Positions 25,311 through 36,613 of a DNA stretch of 64,000 bases are shown here, piece by piece. Position 1 is the first letter of the stretch. Every line of letters begins with the position of its first letter. Position numbers and translations under genes: made by a program. Under the pieces are notes generated by a model. It saw nothing but the letters and a program-made list of their open reading frames with translations. It was not told where the DNA came from and searched no databases. The DNA comes from Allodiplogaster sudhausi (taxonomy: Eukaryota; Nematoda; Chromadorea; Rhabditida; Diplogasteridae): NCBI GenBank assembly GCA_945643635.1, contig CALZFC010000040.1, positions 3,087,001-3,151,000 of the forward strand, written 5' to 3'.

Positions 25311-26368
25311 TGACCTGGGGTGCTCCTCCTCCACTCTCTCTTTCTCTCCCTCATTGTCTGCCTCTCTCCCTCTGGCACTCTCTGTCTGTCACATTTAGCA
25401 CCTGCGTATAAGTGATGGCAGACAGCGATCGGAGAGAGAGAGAGAGGTTGTATTAGGTGAAACAGGTGGGAAGAGCGAGAAAAAGAGAGAGAAGGAAAGG
25501 AAGTAAACCCTGTTATGCGTGGCATTGCTGAAAGGCGAGACGCGGTTGAGGGGACCGGAGAGGGGGATAGTTCGAGAAGCTCAAGCGATGCAAAACTGAT
25601 TTCAACTACAGATTGCGCGCCACGCTCAACATAACAGCTTATCTTCACAGCTGAACAATGTCAAAATGTTTAAACGACGACAAAAGGTTGTTAATTTTCG
25701 ATATCTACCATAATGCTTAATCGTCGTTTGTTACAGCAATACGTTTAAAATTAAAACTTATTGTAGCATTAGATAAACCTAGGGAAGTAAATTTTAAAAA
25801 AAAGCCCTCCATGCGTACACGGGCAGAGCAGTCCCGAAAAAGTTCGATCGACTCTTATACCCCTATGAACCTAGATTAAATTCAAAGAAAAAAACACGTG
25901 GTGCTTGGAGGATAGGATACCGAATTTAATGGTAGAAATCTAATTAATATCCATAATCTCTTATAACAGATAGTTGACATTTCTGATTCAAAATATAGTT
26001 TTCGTTAAAAAAAGTTACGAAATATCTTAATTTTGAACATTTGATCGGACTTGCCAAGGCCCATAATTCCGGAATGTACGGGCCGGGCCGAGCCGACATT
26101 TCATGCCCGGAGGGCCGGCCTAGCCCACAGTTTTTGTTCCTGTTACCACACTGTCATAGCATACATAGTTCTCCAGTTTTCTGCATTTTCGGTCTTTGAG
26201 CATCGACTGCATCAAAGGAATTTAATCAATTATCTGTCCATGTTTATTCCTTCTGAATTTCCGAACACTGGGGAAGTGGAAACGAAATTGCTTTATCCAC
26301 ATAAATTCTTCAAATACTGCAAAATCTTAATATTTATTTAAAATTCATTATAATAAGAAATGCAACAT
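25311..26368. other. Intergenic region upstream of gene B and downstream of gene C
   Basis: No coding exon recognised. It holds a short GA run near 25434, AT-rich DNA to about 26050 and a GC-rich patch near 26075-26130 with repeated GGGCCGG. The poly(A) signal for gene C (minus strand) is at 26333-26338. Confidence 0.6.
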
Positions 26369-27461
26369 TCACATTCGATAGCCAGACTGTTCAACTGATG
26401 GCGCGTACGGCGACTCTTCGGGCGGAGCAATCGCAGCTGGCGAATATTCTGATGCGTCGGCTGGCGACGCTGGCGCGTACTCGGCAGGCATCACGGGCTC
26501 GTCCCCGTACGCGTTGTCCCGCTTGACACGGTAGCCTGAGGCAGCAACCGCAGGTGCCTCCGGTGCTGCTTCCTGTGCAACGGCCACGGGTGCGTATTCA
26601 GTGCCCGGGTCAGCGGCAGCCGCTTCGATCGGCGCGTATTCTGACGCAGAGGGCAGCACGGGCTCATCTCCGTAAGCGTTGCTCTCGCGCTTGGCGCGGT
26701 AGCCGGACGCAGCAATGGAAGGGTTCTCCTCAGCCACGTCCTGCATGAGTGCCTCCGGTGCGTATTCAGCTGCTGACGCAGCGCCATAAGTTGATTCCAA
26801 AGTCTCGGGTGCGATTATTTCGTCCCCATATGCATTGTCACGCTTAACTCGATAACCCGATGCGGCAACAGCGGGGACAGCCGCCGCTTGCTCAACCGTT
26901 GCCGGCGCATACTCCGATGCGGAGGGAATCTCGGCCGCAGTGTCTGCCGCTGCTCCGGCCGGAATAACCTGCTCATCGCCGTAAGCATTGCTACGTTTCA
27001 CGCGATATCCGGACGCAGCTACTTTCGCCTTGTCATGGGAAGAGCTATCTGCCTGCGCGATCAGTGCCGGAGAGTACTCGGGAGCTCCGACTTCTGCTTG
27101 TGATTCAGAAGAGTTCAAGGGCGTTGGCTTCACAGGCTCGTCACCATAGTTGTTCTGACGTTTGTCCACTGAAAATAGCAGTTCTGTCGCAAAAGACTGT
27201 ATGAACTGATAAATTACTGTTGATATGATAATAAAATAATTGTATTAATATTAGCAAGGCCAAGTGCCTTGACTTGGTAAATAAAATCAGCAAGACACTT
27301 TTAAAGTACACGACGTTCACATCATACCTATAAAGAATTCAGAACCAGCTTTCTACAAAAAATAACGGGCTTAGGTTCATTTAAACGAAGAATATCTTAC
27401 ACGATCGGGCGAACGCCAGAGTCGTGAGAGCGGCAACGAGGACGGACTTCGCGGCAAGCAT
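26369..27461 (-). CDS. Repeat-polyprotein gene C (YGDE / SGYRxKR family), secreted
   Basis: Two exons, 27461-27401 and 27168-26369, join in phase 1 and encode 286 residues. The signal peptide is MLAAKSVLVAALTTLAFA. Five units open QNNYGDE, SNAYGDE, DNAYGDE, ESNAYGDE and DNAYGDE. Internal junctions are SGYRVKR or SGYRAKR, and the last unit ends EQSGYRM-stop. Units are shorter (about 50-60 residues) and more diverged from each other than in genes B and D. They have more Ser and Glu, with repeated SEYAP / TEYAP motifs instead of long Ala-Pro stretches. The conserved parts are only the cleavage junction and the YGDE start, so those are probably what selection keeps. A TATA box lies 57 bases upstream of the ATG. 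Confidence 0.85.
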
Positions 27462-27517
27462 ACTTGGCCACACTCTAATCGGGTGCTGTCTCACACTGAA
27501 CCAGGCAAACCTCCGAG

Positions 27518-27526
27518 CCTTTTATA
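27518..27526 (-). promoter_or_regulatory. TATA box of gene C
   Basis: TATAAAAGG on the minus strand, 57 bases before the ATG. About 20 bases downstream is TTCAGTG, a fit to an initiator (TCAGT). Confidence 0.75.
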
Positions 27527-28671
27527 CGCCTCTCGACAACAGGAGTGGCCTGAAGCGTACCACATTGTGACGAATCCGTCTGGAACCGGACAAGCCGGGG
27601 CGGGTCCAAGAGCCGCGTGTGAGAGTGAGCATGAGACAGAAAAAAACCACCCATCCGAGGAGGAGGCAGAGAGCGCATGTCAGAGATAGACTGCGGATTA
27701 GAAAGAGAAAATAAGCATCACTGAGACTGAGCGCTGAATTCTTTAGCAACATTTCTCACACAAAGCCTCACGAACTACTGCGAAGTTGTGAACATGAACT
27801 GTATTAGAAAATAATGCTACTAGGTGCACAGATTGCTTGAGATGAATCATACAAGGCGGTAGGAACAGGAGAATAGATGATTCCTAACAAAGGCGCGCTG
27901 AATTTCTTCCTCTTCAAGAAAGACTGGCAATTTAGGTCAGCTGCACATCAGCCTGAATGGTTCACTGTGCGCATCCCTTAAGGATGTATGTCCTTCTTTC
28001 TCATTTTCTACTTTCAATTTCGATGTGTTCTCATGCTCTCACTTTTTCATTCCATGATGATCTGCATGGTTCTCAACTTCTGTTTTCTTACGCGAGTTGA
28101 ATTGGATGTAGAGCAGTTTAAAGGAACAATCCTTTTTAATTCCTTCTCTCGAATACCACACATTTGTAATTCGTTATTCGATTAAATTTATTCTCACATT
28201 TAGCAGTTTTATGCAGATGCAGCAAATAAGTAACCATGCCAATGCGTTAGCGTGCTAGCCATAAAGCGAGAGCTCTCTAATGTGTATCAGCAGAAACTCC
28301 ATTTCAATAATGTATTTAAAAAAAAAAACGCTGTATTTCATTGAGTTGTATCACATGTATTAATCTTAAGAAGAAGATATTCAAAGGCGATATCATAATT
28401 AAGCGGAAATTCCTTGCAATAGCAACTTCATCGAATAAGAAAACCGCAGTGATGAACGTGAACGAGCTAGGAAATGAGCTGTGCATTCCATCCTTTAATG
28501 GTGCCCTTAGAGCTAAGCATAGTTTAGGATAGGGACGGTATCTTCACGCCTTGCACACTGTGAAATCGCCTCTACTTCAAATATACAGCTCGCTGGGTAA
28601 TGCTTAGTTCAATCATGGTCCATAGAATGTGGAGATGCGATGTTTAAGAAGTGCCACAAATTTTCTTAATT
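27527..28671. other. Intergenic region between genes C and D
   Basis: No conserved coding exon seen. Small open frames have ordinary composition without splice signals or family motifs. Confidence 0.55.
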
Positions 28672-28754
28672 TTTATTGATTTCATGTATTTGAAAGCTTT
28701 CAGCTTGTACGGACCGTAGATCATTTGGCAGTGATAAAAGATGAGATTCGATAT

Positions 28755-30803
28755 CTAAAGTCGGTATCCGGACTGCTCGACCTCGGGGGCCGGGGCAGGG
28801 GCTGCTTCCTCGACGGGGGCAGCCTCCTCAGCGGGAGCCGCCTCAGAGTAGGATCCAGAGTCACCACCGGCGGAGCCAGCAGCCTCAGCCGCGGGGGCAG
28901 CCTCAGCCTCGGGGGCAGCCTCGGCAGCAGGGGCAGCCTCAGGGGCAATAGGCTCGTCTCCGTAGCTGTTGTCGCGCTTCATGCGGTATCCGGACTGCTC
29001 GACCTCAGGGGCAGGGGCAGGGGCGGCTTCCTCGACGGGGGCAGCCTCCTCAGCGGGGGCAGCCTCAGAGTAGGATCCAGAGTCACCACCGGCGGAGCCA
29101 GCAGCCTCAGCCGCGGGGGCAGCCTCAGCCTCGGGGGCAGCCTCGGCAGCAGGGGCAGCCTCAGGGGCAATAGGCTCGTCTCCGTAGCTGTTGTCGCGCT
29201 TCATGCGGTATCCGGACTGCTCGACCTCGGGTGCAGGGGCAGGGGCGGCTTCCTCGACGGGGGCAGCCTCCTCAGCAGGGGCAGCCTCAGAGTAGGATCC
29301 AGAGTCACCACCGGCGGAGCTGGCAGCCTCAGCCTCGGGGGCAGCCTCAGGGGCAACAGGCTCGTCTCCGTAGCTGTTGTCGCGCTTCATGCGGTATCCG
29401 GACTGCTCGACCTCGGGTGCAGGGGCAGGGGCGGCTTCCTCGACGGGGGCAGCCTCCTCAGCAGGGGCAGCCTCAGAGTAGGATCCAGAGTCACCACCGG
29501 CGGAGCCAGCAGCCTCAGCCGCGGGGGCAGCCTCAGCCTCGGGGGCAGCCTCGGCAGCAGAGGCAGCCTCAGGGGCAATAGGCTCATCGCCGTAGCTGTT
29601 GTCGCGCTTCATGCGGTATCCGGACTGCTCGACCTCGGGGGCAGGGGCAGGGGCGGCTTCCTCGACGGGGGCAGCCTCCTCAGCGGGGGCAGCCTCAGAG
29701 TAGGATCCAGAGTCACCACCGGCGGAACCAGCAGCCTCAGCCGCGGGGGCAGCCTCAGCCTCTGGGGCAGCCTCGGCAGCAGGGGCAGCCTCAGGGGCAA
29801 TAGGCTCGTCTCCGTAGCTGTTGTCGCGCTTTATGCGGTATCCGGACTGCTCGACCTCGGGGGCAGGGGCAGGGGCGGCATCCTCGACGGGGGCAGCCTC
29901 CTCAGCAGGGGCAGCCTCAGAGTAGGATCCAGAGTCACCACCGGCGGAGCCAGCAGCCTCAGCCGCGGGGGCAGCCTCAGCCTCGGGGGCAGCCTCGGCA
30001 GCAGGGGCAGCCTCAGGGGCAATAGGCTCGTCTCCGTAGCTGTTGTCGCGCTTCATGCGGTATCCGGACTGCTCGACCTCGGGGGCAGGGGCAGGGGCGG
30101 CTTCCTCGACGGGGGCAGCCTCCTCAGCAGGGGCAGCCTCAGAGTAGGATCCAGAGTCACTACCGGCGGAGCCAGCAGCCTCAGCCGCGGGGGCAGCCTC
30201 AGCCTCGGGGGCAGCCTCAGGGGCAACAGGCTCGTCTCCGTAGCTGTTGTCGCGCTTCATGCGGTATCCGGACTGCTCGACCTCGGGGGCAGGGGCAGGG
30301 GCGGCTTCCTCGACGGGGGCAGCCTCCTCAGCGGGGGCAGCCTCAGAGTACTCAGCGGCAGGGGCAGCAGCTTCGGCAGGAGCGGCTTCGGAGGCGGAAG
30401 GCGCCGCTGGAGCGACCGGCTCATCTCCGTACGAGTTGTCGCGCTTTTGGACTAAATAGATTAGATTTATCGAAAGAAGTGAATTTATCGAAAGCGGATG
30501 TAATAGTACAAAAGGTTTATGCAATTTAAAGTGGTCGTAAAGCAGCTAATTGTGCGGTTGTGCCATTCAAGCGAATAACTATTCTAAAAATGAATTTGAT
30601 TTTCGACGAATACAGAGAGTGATATTCAAAGACAGAATTTGCAAGCGATATTAAAATCGAAAATGGCGTAATCGAGCCAGTTGGCTGATTGAGGGATGAA
30701 ACAATAAAACTGAACGATCATTGTCCAACCGATAAGAAGAACACTAACGGGGGTGCGCAGAGGCGAACGCCGCGATAGCGAGAAGGGTGAAGAAGATCTT
30801 CAT
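28755..30803 (-). CDS. Repeat-polyprotein gene D (YGDE / SGYRxKR family), eight units
   Basis: Two exons, 30803-30749 and 30451-28755, join in phase 1 (C+TC) and encode 583 residues. The signal peptide is MKIFFTLLAIAAFASA. Eight units follow, each opening KRDNSYGDEP(V/I)AP and closing EVEQSGYRM, with one SGYRI; the last ends SGYRL-stop. The standard unit is 74 residues (222 bases), with Ala/Glu/Pro-rich filler and an inner SAGGDSGSYSEAAP motif. The units are nearly identical at DNA level, including the filler, which points to recent tandem duplication or gene conversion. Junctions R-M/I-K-R are furin-type sites. Composition suggests a disordered, acidic extracellular product. A TATA box (30870-30878) and a poly(A) signal (28672-28677) frame the gene. 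Confidence 0.88.
28758..30451 (-). repeat. Coding tandem array, 222-bp period
   Basis: The anchor GTCGCGCTT (plus strand) starts at 28971, 29193, 29379, 29601, 29823, 30045, 30249 and 30438. Spacings are 222, 186, 222, 222, 222, 204 and 189 bases, all multiples of three. Shorter units lost whole Ala/Glu blocks, so copy and length changes keep the frame. Confidence 0.95.
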
Positions 30804-30869
30804 TGCCGATTTGTATCCTTCTCTTTGCTCCGCCGAGTGAACGGATGGTTTTCTGCTCTGCGAGCCTTG

Positions 30870-30878
30870 CCTTTTATA
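30870..30878 (-). promoter_or_regulatory. TATA box of gene D
   Basis: TATAAAAGG on the minus strand, 67 bases before the ATG, with TTCACTC about 30 bases downstream as a possible initiator. Confidence 0.75.
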
Positions 30879-33800
30879 TGCCGAGTGCCATGAGAGACCG
30901 TACCACGATGAAGGCGACGCTACTTGCCTGTCGTTGATGACGTTGCCGGGACTCTCTTGCTCTTTTTCTCCCTCAATCTCTTTTTCGTGCATCCTCCTGC
31001 TCCATCAGAGTTCGCTTTCTCTCTCGCTCCATTTCCACTTCTCTCTTACTCTCTTACTCGAAAGTCAAACCTGTACCAGTAGGCGGAGCCGCACTTGCTT
31101 TCGAGTAATCTCCCAAACTTGGCTTTTCACATCTATGCCTCATGAAATACAGATCCCCTTTCACAAGAACAAACGGATAACAAGCGATTAGGGGATTTCA
31201 AGAACATCTTCTGCCCGTTCAGTATGTAATACACATCGAAGAACTCATTTCGATAGCATGAAACTAAATAGCAACATCCTTGAACAATAGCAAACACACA
31301 TTCTAACCGTTTTCTCGAGTAATTTGAAAAGCTTGTAATATTGTTAAGCAATGTTGCATATGTAACTACTGTAGCAAGCATGAAACATGGCATTCTCGCA
31401 ATCAGTACTTTCTCTTCGTGCGTGAAGTCTTTTTTTCGGCCGCAGCAGCTTCGTTGGTACTACTGAAAGCGAATTGGTGGTTGCAGTGAAAGTGTCTCTC
31501 TTTGTTGCAGGCGATCAAGCGTCTCGCATCAATGCCTGCATCTACAGCCTTCCACCTCACGCCACCATCCAATAAAGAACAAGGAAATGTCTAAAGGCTA
31601 AGAATAGGGGGTCAACAATCTAGCTTGTCTTCTTTCTTATACTTGCTTACAAGTTCATATTAACCCTGATAGCCTAATCCTTTTTCCCAATATAACGAGG
31701 GTTTTTTGGTAATGTATCATGGGTAACTGCAATGCGTAGCAATTGTTCTGCTAAGTCGGCACAACAATTGTTCCCAGCATCTCTTTCATCCTTTTCAAAA
31801 CTACAATTTGAATTGGCTTTCAAAAAGGGTCTTGTTAACCCATTCTCGACAAACGTTGGGTGTTCACAGCGGCCCTGCCCTTGAGCCTAGTAAAAATCCG
31901 GTTCTATCTCCTCTGTCTCTTCTGTGGAGTGATTCCTCTTAGCCATCAAAAGGTCACAGCAGGCTCCACTTCTCTAGAGGCATCTCCTTCTCTCCAAGCA
32001 ATGCAATCTCGTCGGTGCAGGCACTGTGATAAAACGGAAGCTGTTAGCCGTTTCTTTGACGAGCGGATACACTCAACAAACTTTCTTCTAAATTTCTTCA
32101 AATAGTTACTGTTAGAGTATCCTCTTATTGTCAAAGAATTTTTCTCAGAGGAATCCAAATATTGCAATGTGTAAGATTTCCTTGCAAGTAGTCAGACATT
32201 TTTTTCTTTCATCTAACCTGAGGCGTGCTGTGGAACTATTTTGACGAATAAGTGAGTAATGTTACATTTGTTTGATGTAAGTATTATATTTGCATGATGT
32301 TATGTCAGATTTTCGAATTCACATCCAAGATGCAGTATTTCCGTTGGCAGGTTACGGTATTATCTCTCACACACAATATACAGCAGCTTGCCATTGTGCC
32401 GCAAAGTGCATCAATCATATGCATTGACGTTCGCTAATCTTGATCGCTGAGCGATCTGCTTTAGCTTTGGCTATTCGCAGTTCAGTCAGCAAACGAGAAA
32501 AAAGTCATATCAATTGCGCAGTTCAGAACCATCTCCTCCTCCGCACTTTTGCCATTCGTCGCTAACGAATCGGCAAGCTAGATCAGACAGAATAGAGATG
32601 GACAGCAAGAAAGAGAGAATGATCTAGAGGAGAAGATCAAGCAAAAGATACGAGAAAGGAATGAAGAGGGAGCGAGACACAGACTACAGCTACGAGACAC
32701 ATAGCAAGTGGGTGGAAGAGCAAGGGACTCATGGTGTTGACCACATCATTGAGTAGTCTCTAAAAGGCGATGCATACTCTCTCGCTCTCTGATATACTTA
32801 ATCAAGCAGCAACTCTTAGAACTTGTAGAACATAGCTAACATTTTCGATTCTCTCTTCTCTTTAACACCCACACCGTGGGTCAACCGTGGGTGTTTTATA
32901 GGAAATTTCAATGAATTGTGTCTAATGTCCATTTCTTAAACAGTTTAGTCAACATCAGACAGCAGTAATTTACAACCTCCAATTTTAAATTTATGTTATA
33001 TTTACAGATGTATAAAAATTCATCAGAAGTATTTTGACAGCCATGGATTATGTATTGACATTCGAATTCCATATTTAGCAGAAAATTTTTTGGAAGGTTT
33101 CAAGATGAAGAATTTTTTTTAGCATTCTCCAATTTAGATTTTTCTCGAAAGCATGATGCCTAGCCACATTCATTTCATCAGCTTCCCACACTCTTCTTGC
33201 TTCTTCTCGCCTGCCAAAAAGGAGAAGTGCAAGTAGCCTGGGCAAAGGTTGGGAGATGATAGACAAGAGGATTGAGGGAGCACCCGCAGAGAAGGAAAGC
33301 ACAGAGAAGTGAAAGACAGAGAATGAGAGCGTAGATAGGTGAACGACAGAGAAGGAGAGCACCGAGTGATGAACGAGAGAGAAGGTGGCAGCTAGTGAAC
33401 TGAAACATCGTTATGTTGTCAAGAGTCGCTATTCACTCGCTTTTTTCTGCTGCACTTTCGGCTCTGCAGTTCTTACTTGGAATGTTATAGAACGATGATG
33501 ACTATGATGCTGATATTTTACCTGCGGAAAATCAGTGAAACGAGCTCTTCACTTCGTCAAGCTTTTGGAGAAGAGCTGAAGGAAAGTGAGGAGCTGACAC
33601 CGAAATCGACAGCGCAAACGATGCAACCTCTATTCAATATCCTTCTTGCTTAGATCAACAGTTTGCCAATGGCGATAGAGGTATTCCCAGGGAAGAATAA
33701 CACTCCTGGATGGAAGCAAGTACTGCCAAAAAACCGCAAAACTGGGCTAAATAAGAAGGGTGACTGTCCTGGATGTTGACGGGGAGGGGGGGGGGGGTGA

Positions 33801-34461
33801 ACGAACCCCTTGTAAAGAGCTCTCCTTCTGACCTCAAGAGAGGCTTCTTCAGATCAGGACAGGTTGTCTCCAATGCATTTAGACGTTCTTCATGCTTTAG
33901 GCCTAGAGGGGCTGGTCTCTGTCCCTCTCAGACTACACACTCTTTCTCCTGAGTGAATGTCTCGACCGCATTCGAACGCTGGCCTGCCTGAGCAGATTAG
34001 CGTTCCCCTCGTTCAAGTCGAGAGCCTGTCTCGGAGTCATTGCTGACATCTTGCAGATGTGACATTTGAGGTCCACCCTAAACAGTTAAGGGGTCAGATC
34101 GTTCTCCTTGCTAGTCATCTTTCCGTAATGTATCGAACGCTCTCCTTAGACAATACAATTCCCGAACAACTATCGCTGGCTTCTAATTCAATGTTTGCTT
34201 CCATCGCCAAAATAGGCACCAACCGGTAGGATAAAGAACTTGAAATATGCGTTCATTTTTCTGTATACAAAATTATTTAACCCTTACAAAGCGCAAAGCT
34301 TTGCCTGAACACTTAAGTTTTTTATATCCATATGTATCAAACTTTTCGCCATCACTTAAAAAAACAGACGGCGTACGGGATGTAATTAACAGAGGAGTCT
34401 CATTTCTCTTCTAGCCATGAGATCCACAACTTTAATGAGGGAGCGGGAGAGAGGTAGAGAT

Positions 34462-34501
<40 letters not shown>

Positions 34502-34926
34502 GAGAGAGAGCAAGTGAGACAGACAGAAAGAGAGAAAGAGAAGACAGACCAAACCGATATATCCTATATAGATGAAGAAATTTAAAAAAAACAATCTAAT
34601 TAAGTGCTTCTGTACAGCAAGAGAGACAGAGAAAAAGGGAGAAAGAGAAGAGAGACAGACCGACAGGGGTAGAGATTTAAAAAAGTCTAATGAAGTGTTC
34701 GTATACAGTGTGATCTGTGTATCTTGCCCTGTAGACAGCAAGAATTTAAGAACTCAGTTGAGAACTACAAAAAGGTCAAGATTTCATTGCAGGGAGCAGA
34801 CCAAACGGCGTGGGCGTTCGGGTCGGGCCGGTCAGTTTGGTTGAAAGCAGTAAGGTGTACAACACGTCCGCCTACCCATTCTCATACCTCATTTCTTTCC
34901 CACCATGGCATTTCACTCCCTTGCTC

Positions 34927-34964
<38 letters not shown>

Positions 34965-35045
34965 GCATCTTCCGATCTCGTCATCCTTTGCACTCTCGTT
35001 TTGATAGGTAGATGTTGGCAGCTAATGCAGAGGAGTCACAAAGTG

Positions 35046-35119
<74 letters not shown>

Positions 35120-36096
35120 TAACGATGGAAAGGTAAGAAGAGGGACAGGGACGAATGAGAAAGAGCGCGTTGGCTATTCGAGTCATTTGCTTGCCCTTGA
35201 GAAAGAAGTGTTTGTGAATAAAGGTGAGAAAGAAGAAACGATAGACTGAAAGGGAGAAGATTAAAAGAGAAGGTGAAAAGGAGAAGAAAGCGCAAGGATA
35301 GAACTACATGATGCGGCAAGCCATCAGACGACAACTAGAAAGAGAAGGAGTGCGAATGGCAAGAGAGAAACATCTCGACCCGATGCTTGGGAAAGAAGCA
35401 CCAAAAGCGTGGGCGACAACCTCGATCTCTCTCTCTCTTTCTCGATCTCTCTCTCTTTCTCGTTCCATCAGGCGACTCCAATTGCCAAGCTGGGGTACGC
35501 CCGTTCCAAACTTCACAAAAACAACATCGACACACTGTCTAAAGTGATGCAATACATTATGGCTATAAATCTTCGTCCGGAAAGAGAATGGTAGTGAAAA
35601 AGGTGGATAGTTGGCATCTTAGCCCCACTGCCATGTTTCCAGTCGTTGTTGCCGAGCTGACCCCAGATATTATGCGAGTTACCAAAAGAAGCCAAAATCA
35701 GAACCAACAATAAAATCCTCCTGATACCCCACAAGGTCCAACCAGGTCATGTTTTGCGAGGAGTGCTTAGACTGGCAAAAACACCGCAGATTTAGACATA
35801 CCTGCAAAAACAATAGAATGGTCACTATTTAGCCAGCCATATTTCAAAAAAGTTCAAGTGCTCCATCTTCCCACTTCAACTTTTATCGTTCTTACAATGC
35901 AACTGAAAACCTCCATAATTAGTTGCAAGAACTAAGAATTAGAATTGAACACAACGTTTAGGCCTAAATAAGATCTGAAGTTGAGATCTCTATAAACGGA
36001 ACCTGGGCTTCTTGAAGACATAACTGATATTGACTCCCATGGACCATAGCAACCAGCCAGATGCATAAATATAAAATAAGGAGAAAGAGAGAGAGT

Positions 36097-36135
<39 letters not shown>

Positions 36136-36613
36136 GAGGGACTGAGAGAGGAGGGAAAGAGAGAGAGAGAGAGAGAAAGGAGGGAAAGAAAGGGAGAGAG
36201 AAGACAGAGAACAGAATCCGGATAACCAATGCACGCATGAAACAGGAGCAGAATGAGATGCAAGAATATACTTAAAACCCTTCCAATAAGGAAGAAAGAA
36301 GCATAACCTTCCTTTGGTCAATGTCGCACGCTAAAAGATAGAATGTAAACGAGGTTAGAAAATGCCCTTAAAGGAACGGCAGAAATTGACATATATGTAG
36401 ACGAGTAGTCAGCATTTAGGTTTCAAAAAATTATTCGTTACTTCGTTAAAAAAACTCGATGCCTAAAATAACACACATAGCAAGCACGCCAAATCTTAGA
36501 ATCAGCAATAACCCTGAGAAATTACAAATACTAGCTAAATTGTGTAACTACGAAATGATGGGAATGCAATCTTTCAAGTTAGCTAAGGCATGAGCACTGG
36601 GACGTGTTCTGAC
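30879..36613. other. Intergenic region without recognised genes
   Basis: No conserved exon or domain was found on either strand. It contains GA/CT tracts (34437-34540, 34925-34962, 35046-35118, 36082-36175), a G10 run near 33788 and mostly AT-rich unique DNA. The first few hundred bases are upstream of gene D and may hold its regulatory sites. Confidence 0.5.
34437..35118. repeat. GA and CT microsatellites
   Basis: GA at about 34437-34540, CT at about 34925-34962 and GA at about 35046-35118. The last two could pair as an inverted repeat. Confidence 0.85.

Noticed and set aside
28755..30451. Tandem array considered as a CRISPR or satellite repeat
   Set aside because: The array is coding, with unit lengths divisible by three, a conserved reading frame and no spacer structure. 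The organism is eukaryotic.
28725..30455. 576-codon open frame on the plus strand across gene D, and a similar 441-codon one across gene B (23704-25029)
   Set aside because: They are antisense shadows: a GC-rich repeat whose unit is a multiple of three stays open on the opposite strand. They have no signal peptide or splice logic, whereas the minus-strand frames join exactly to signal-peptide exons with TATA boxes.
34905..35334. Arg-Glu repeat frames resembling charged (RE-rich) nuclear proteins
   Set aside because: They arise wholly from GA tracts, with no flanking conserved exon.
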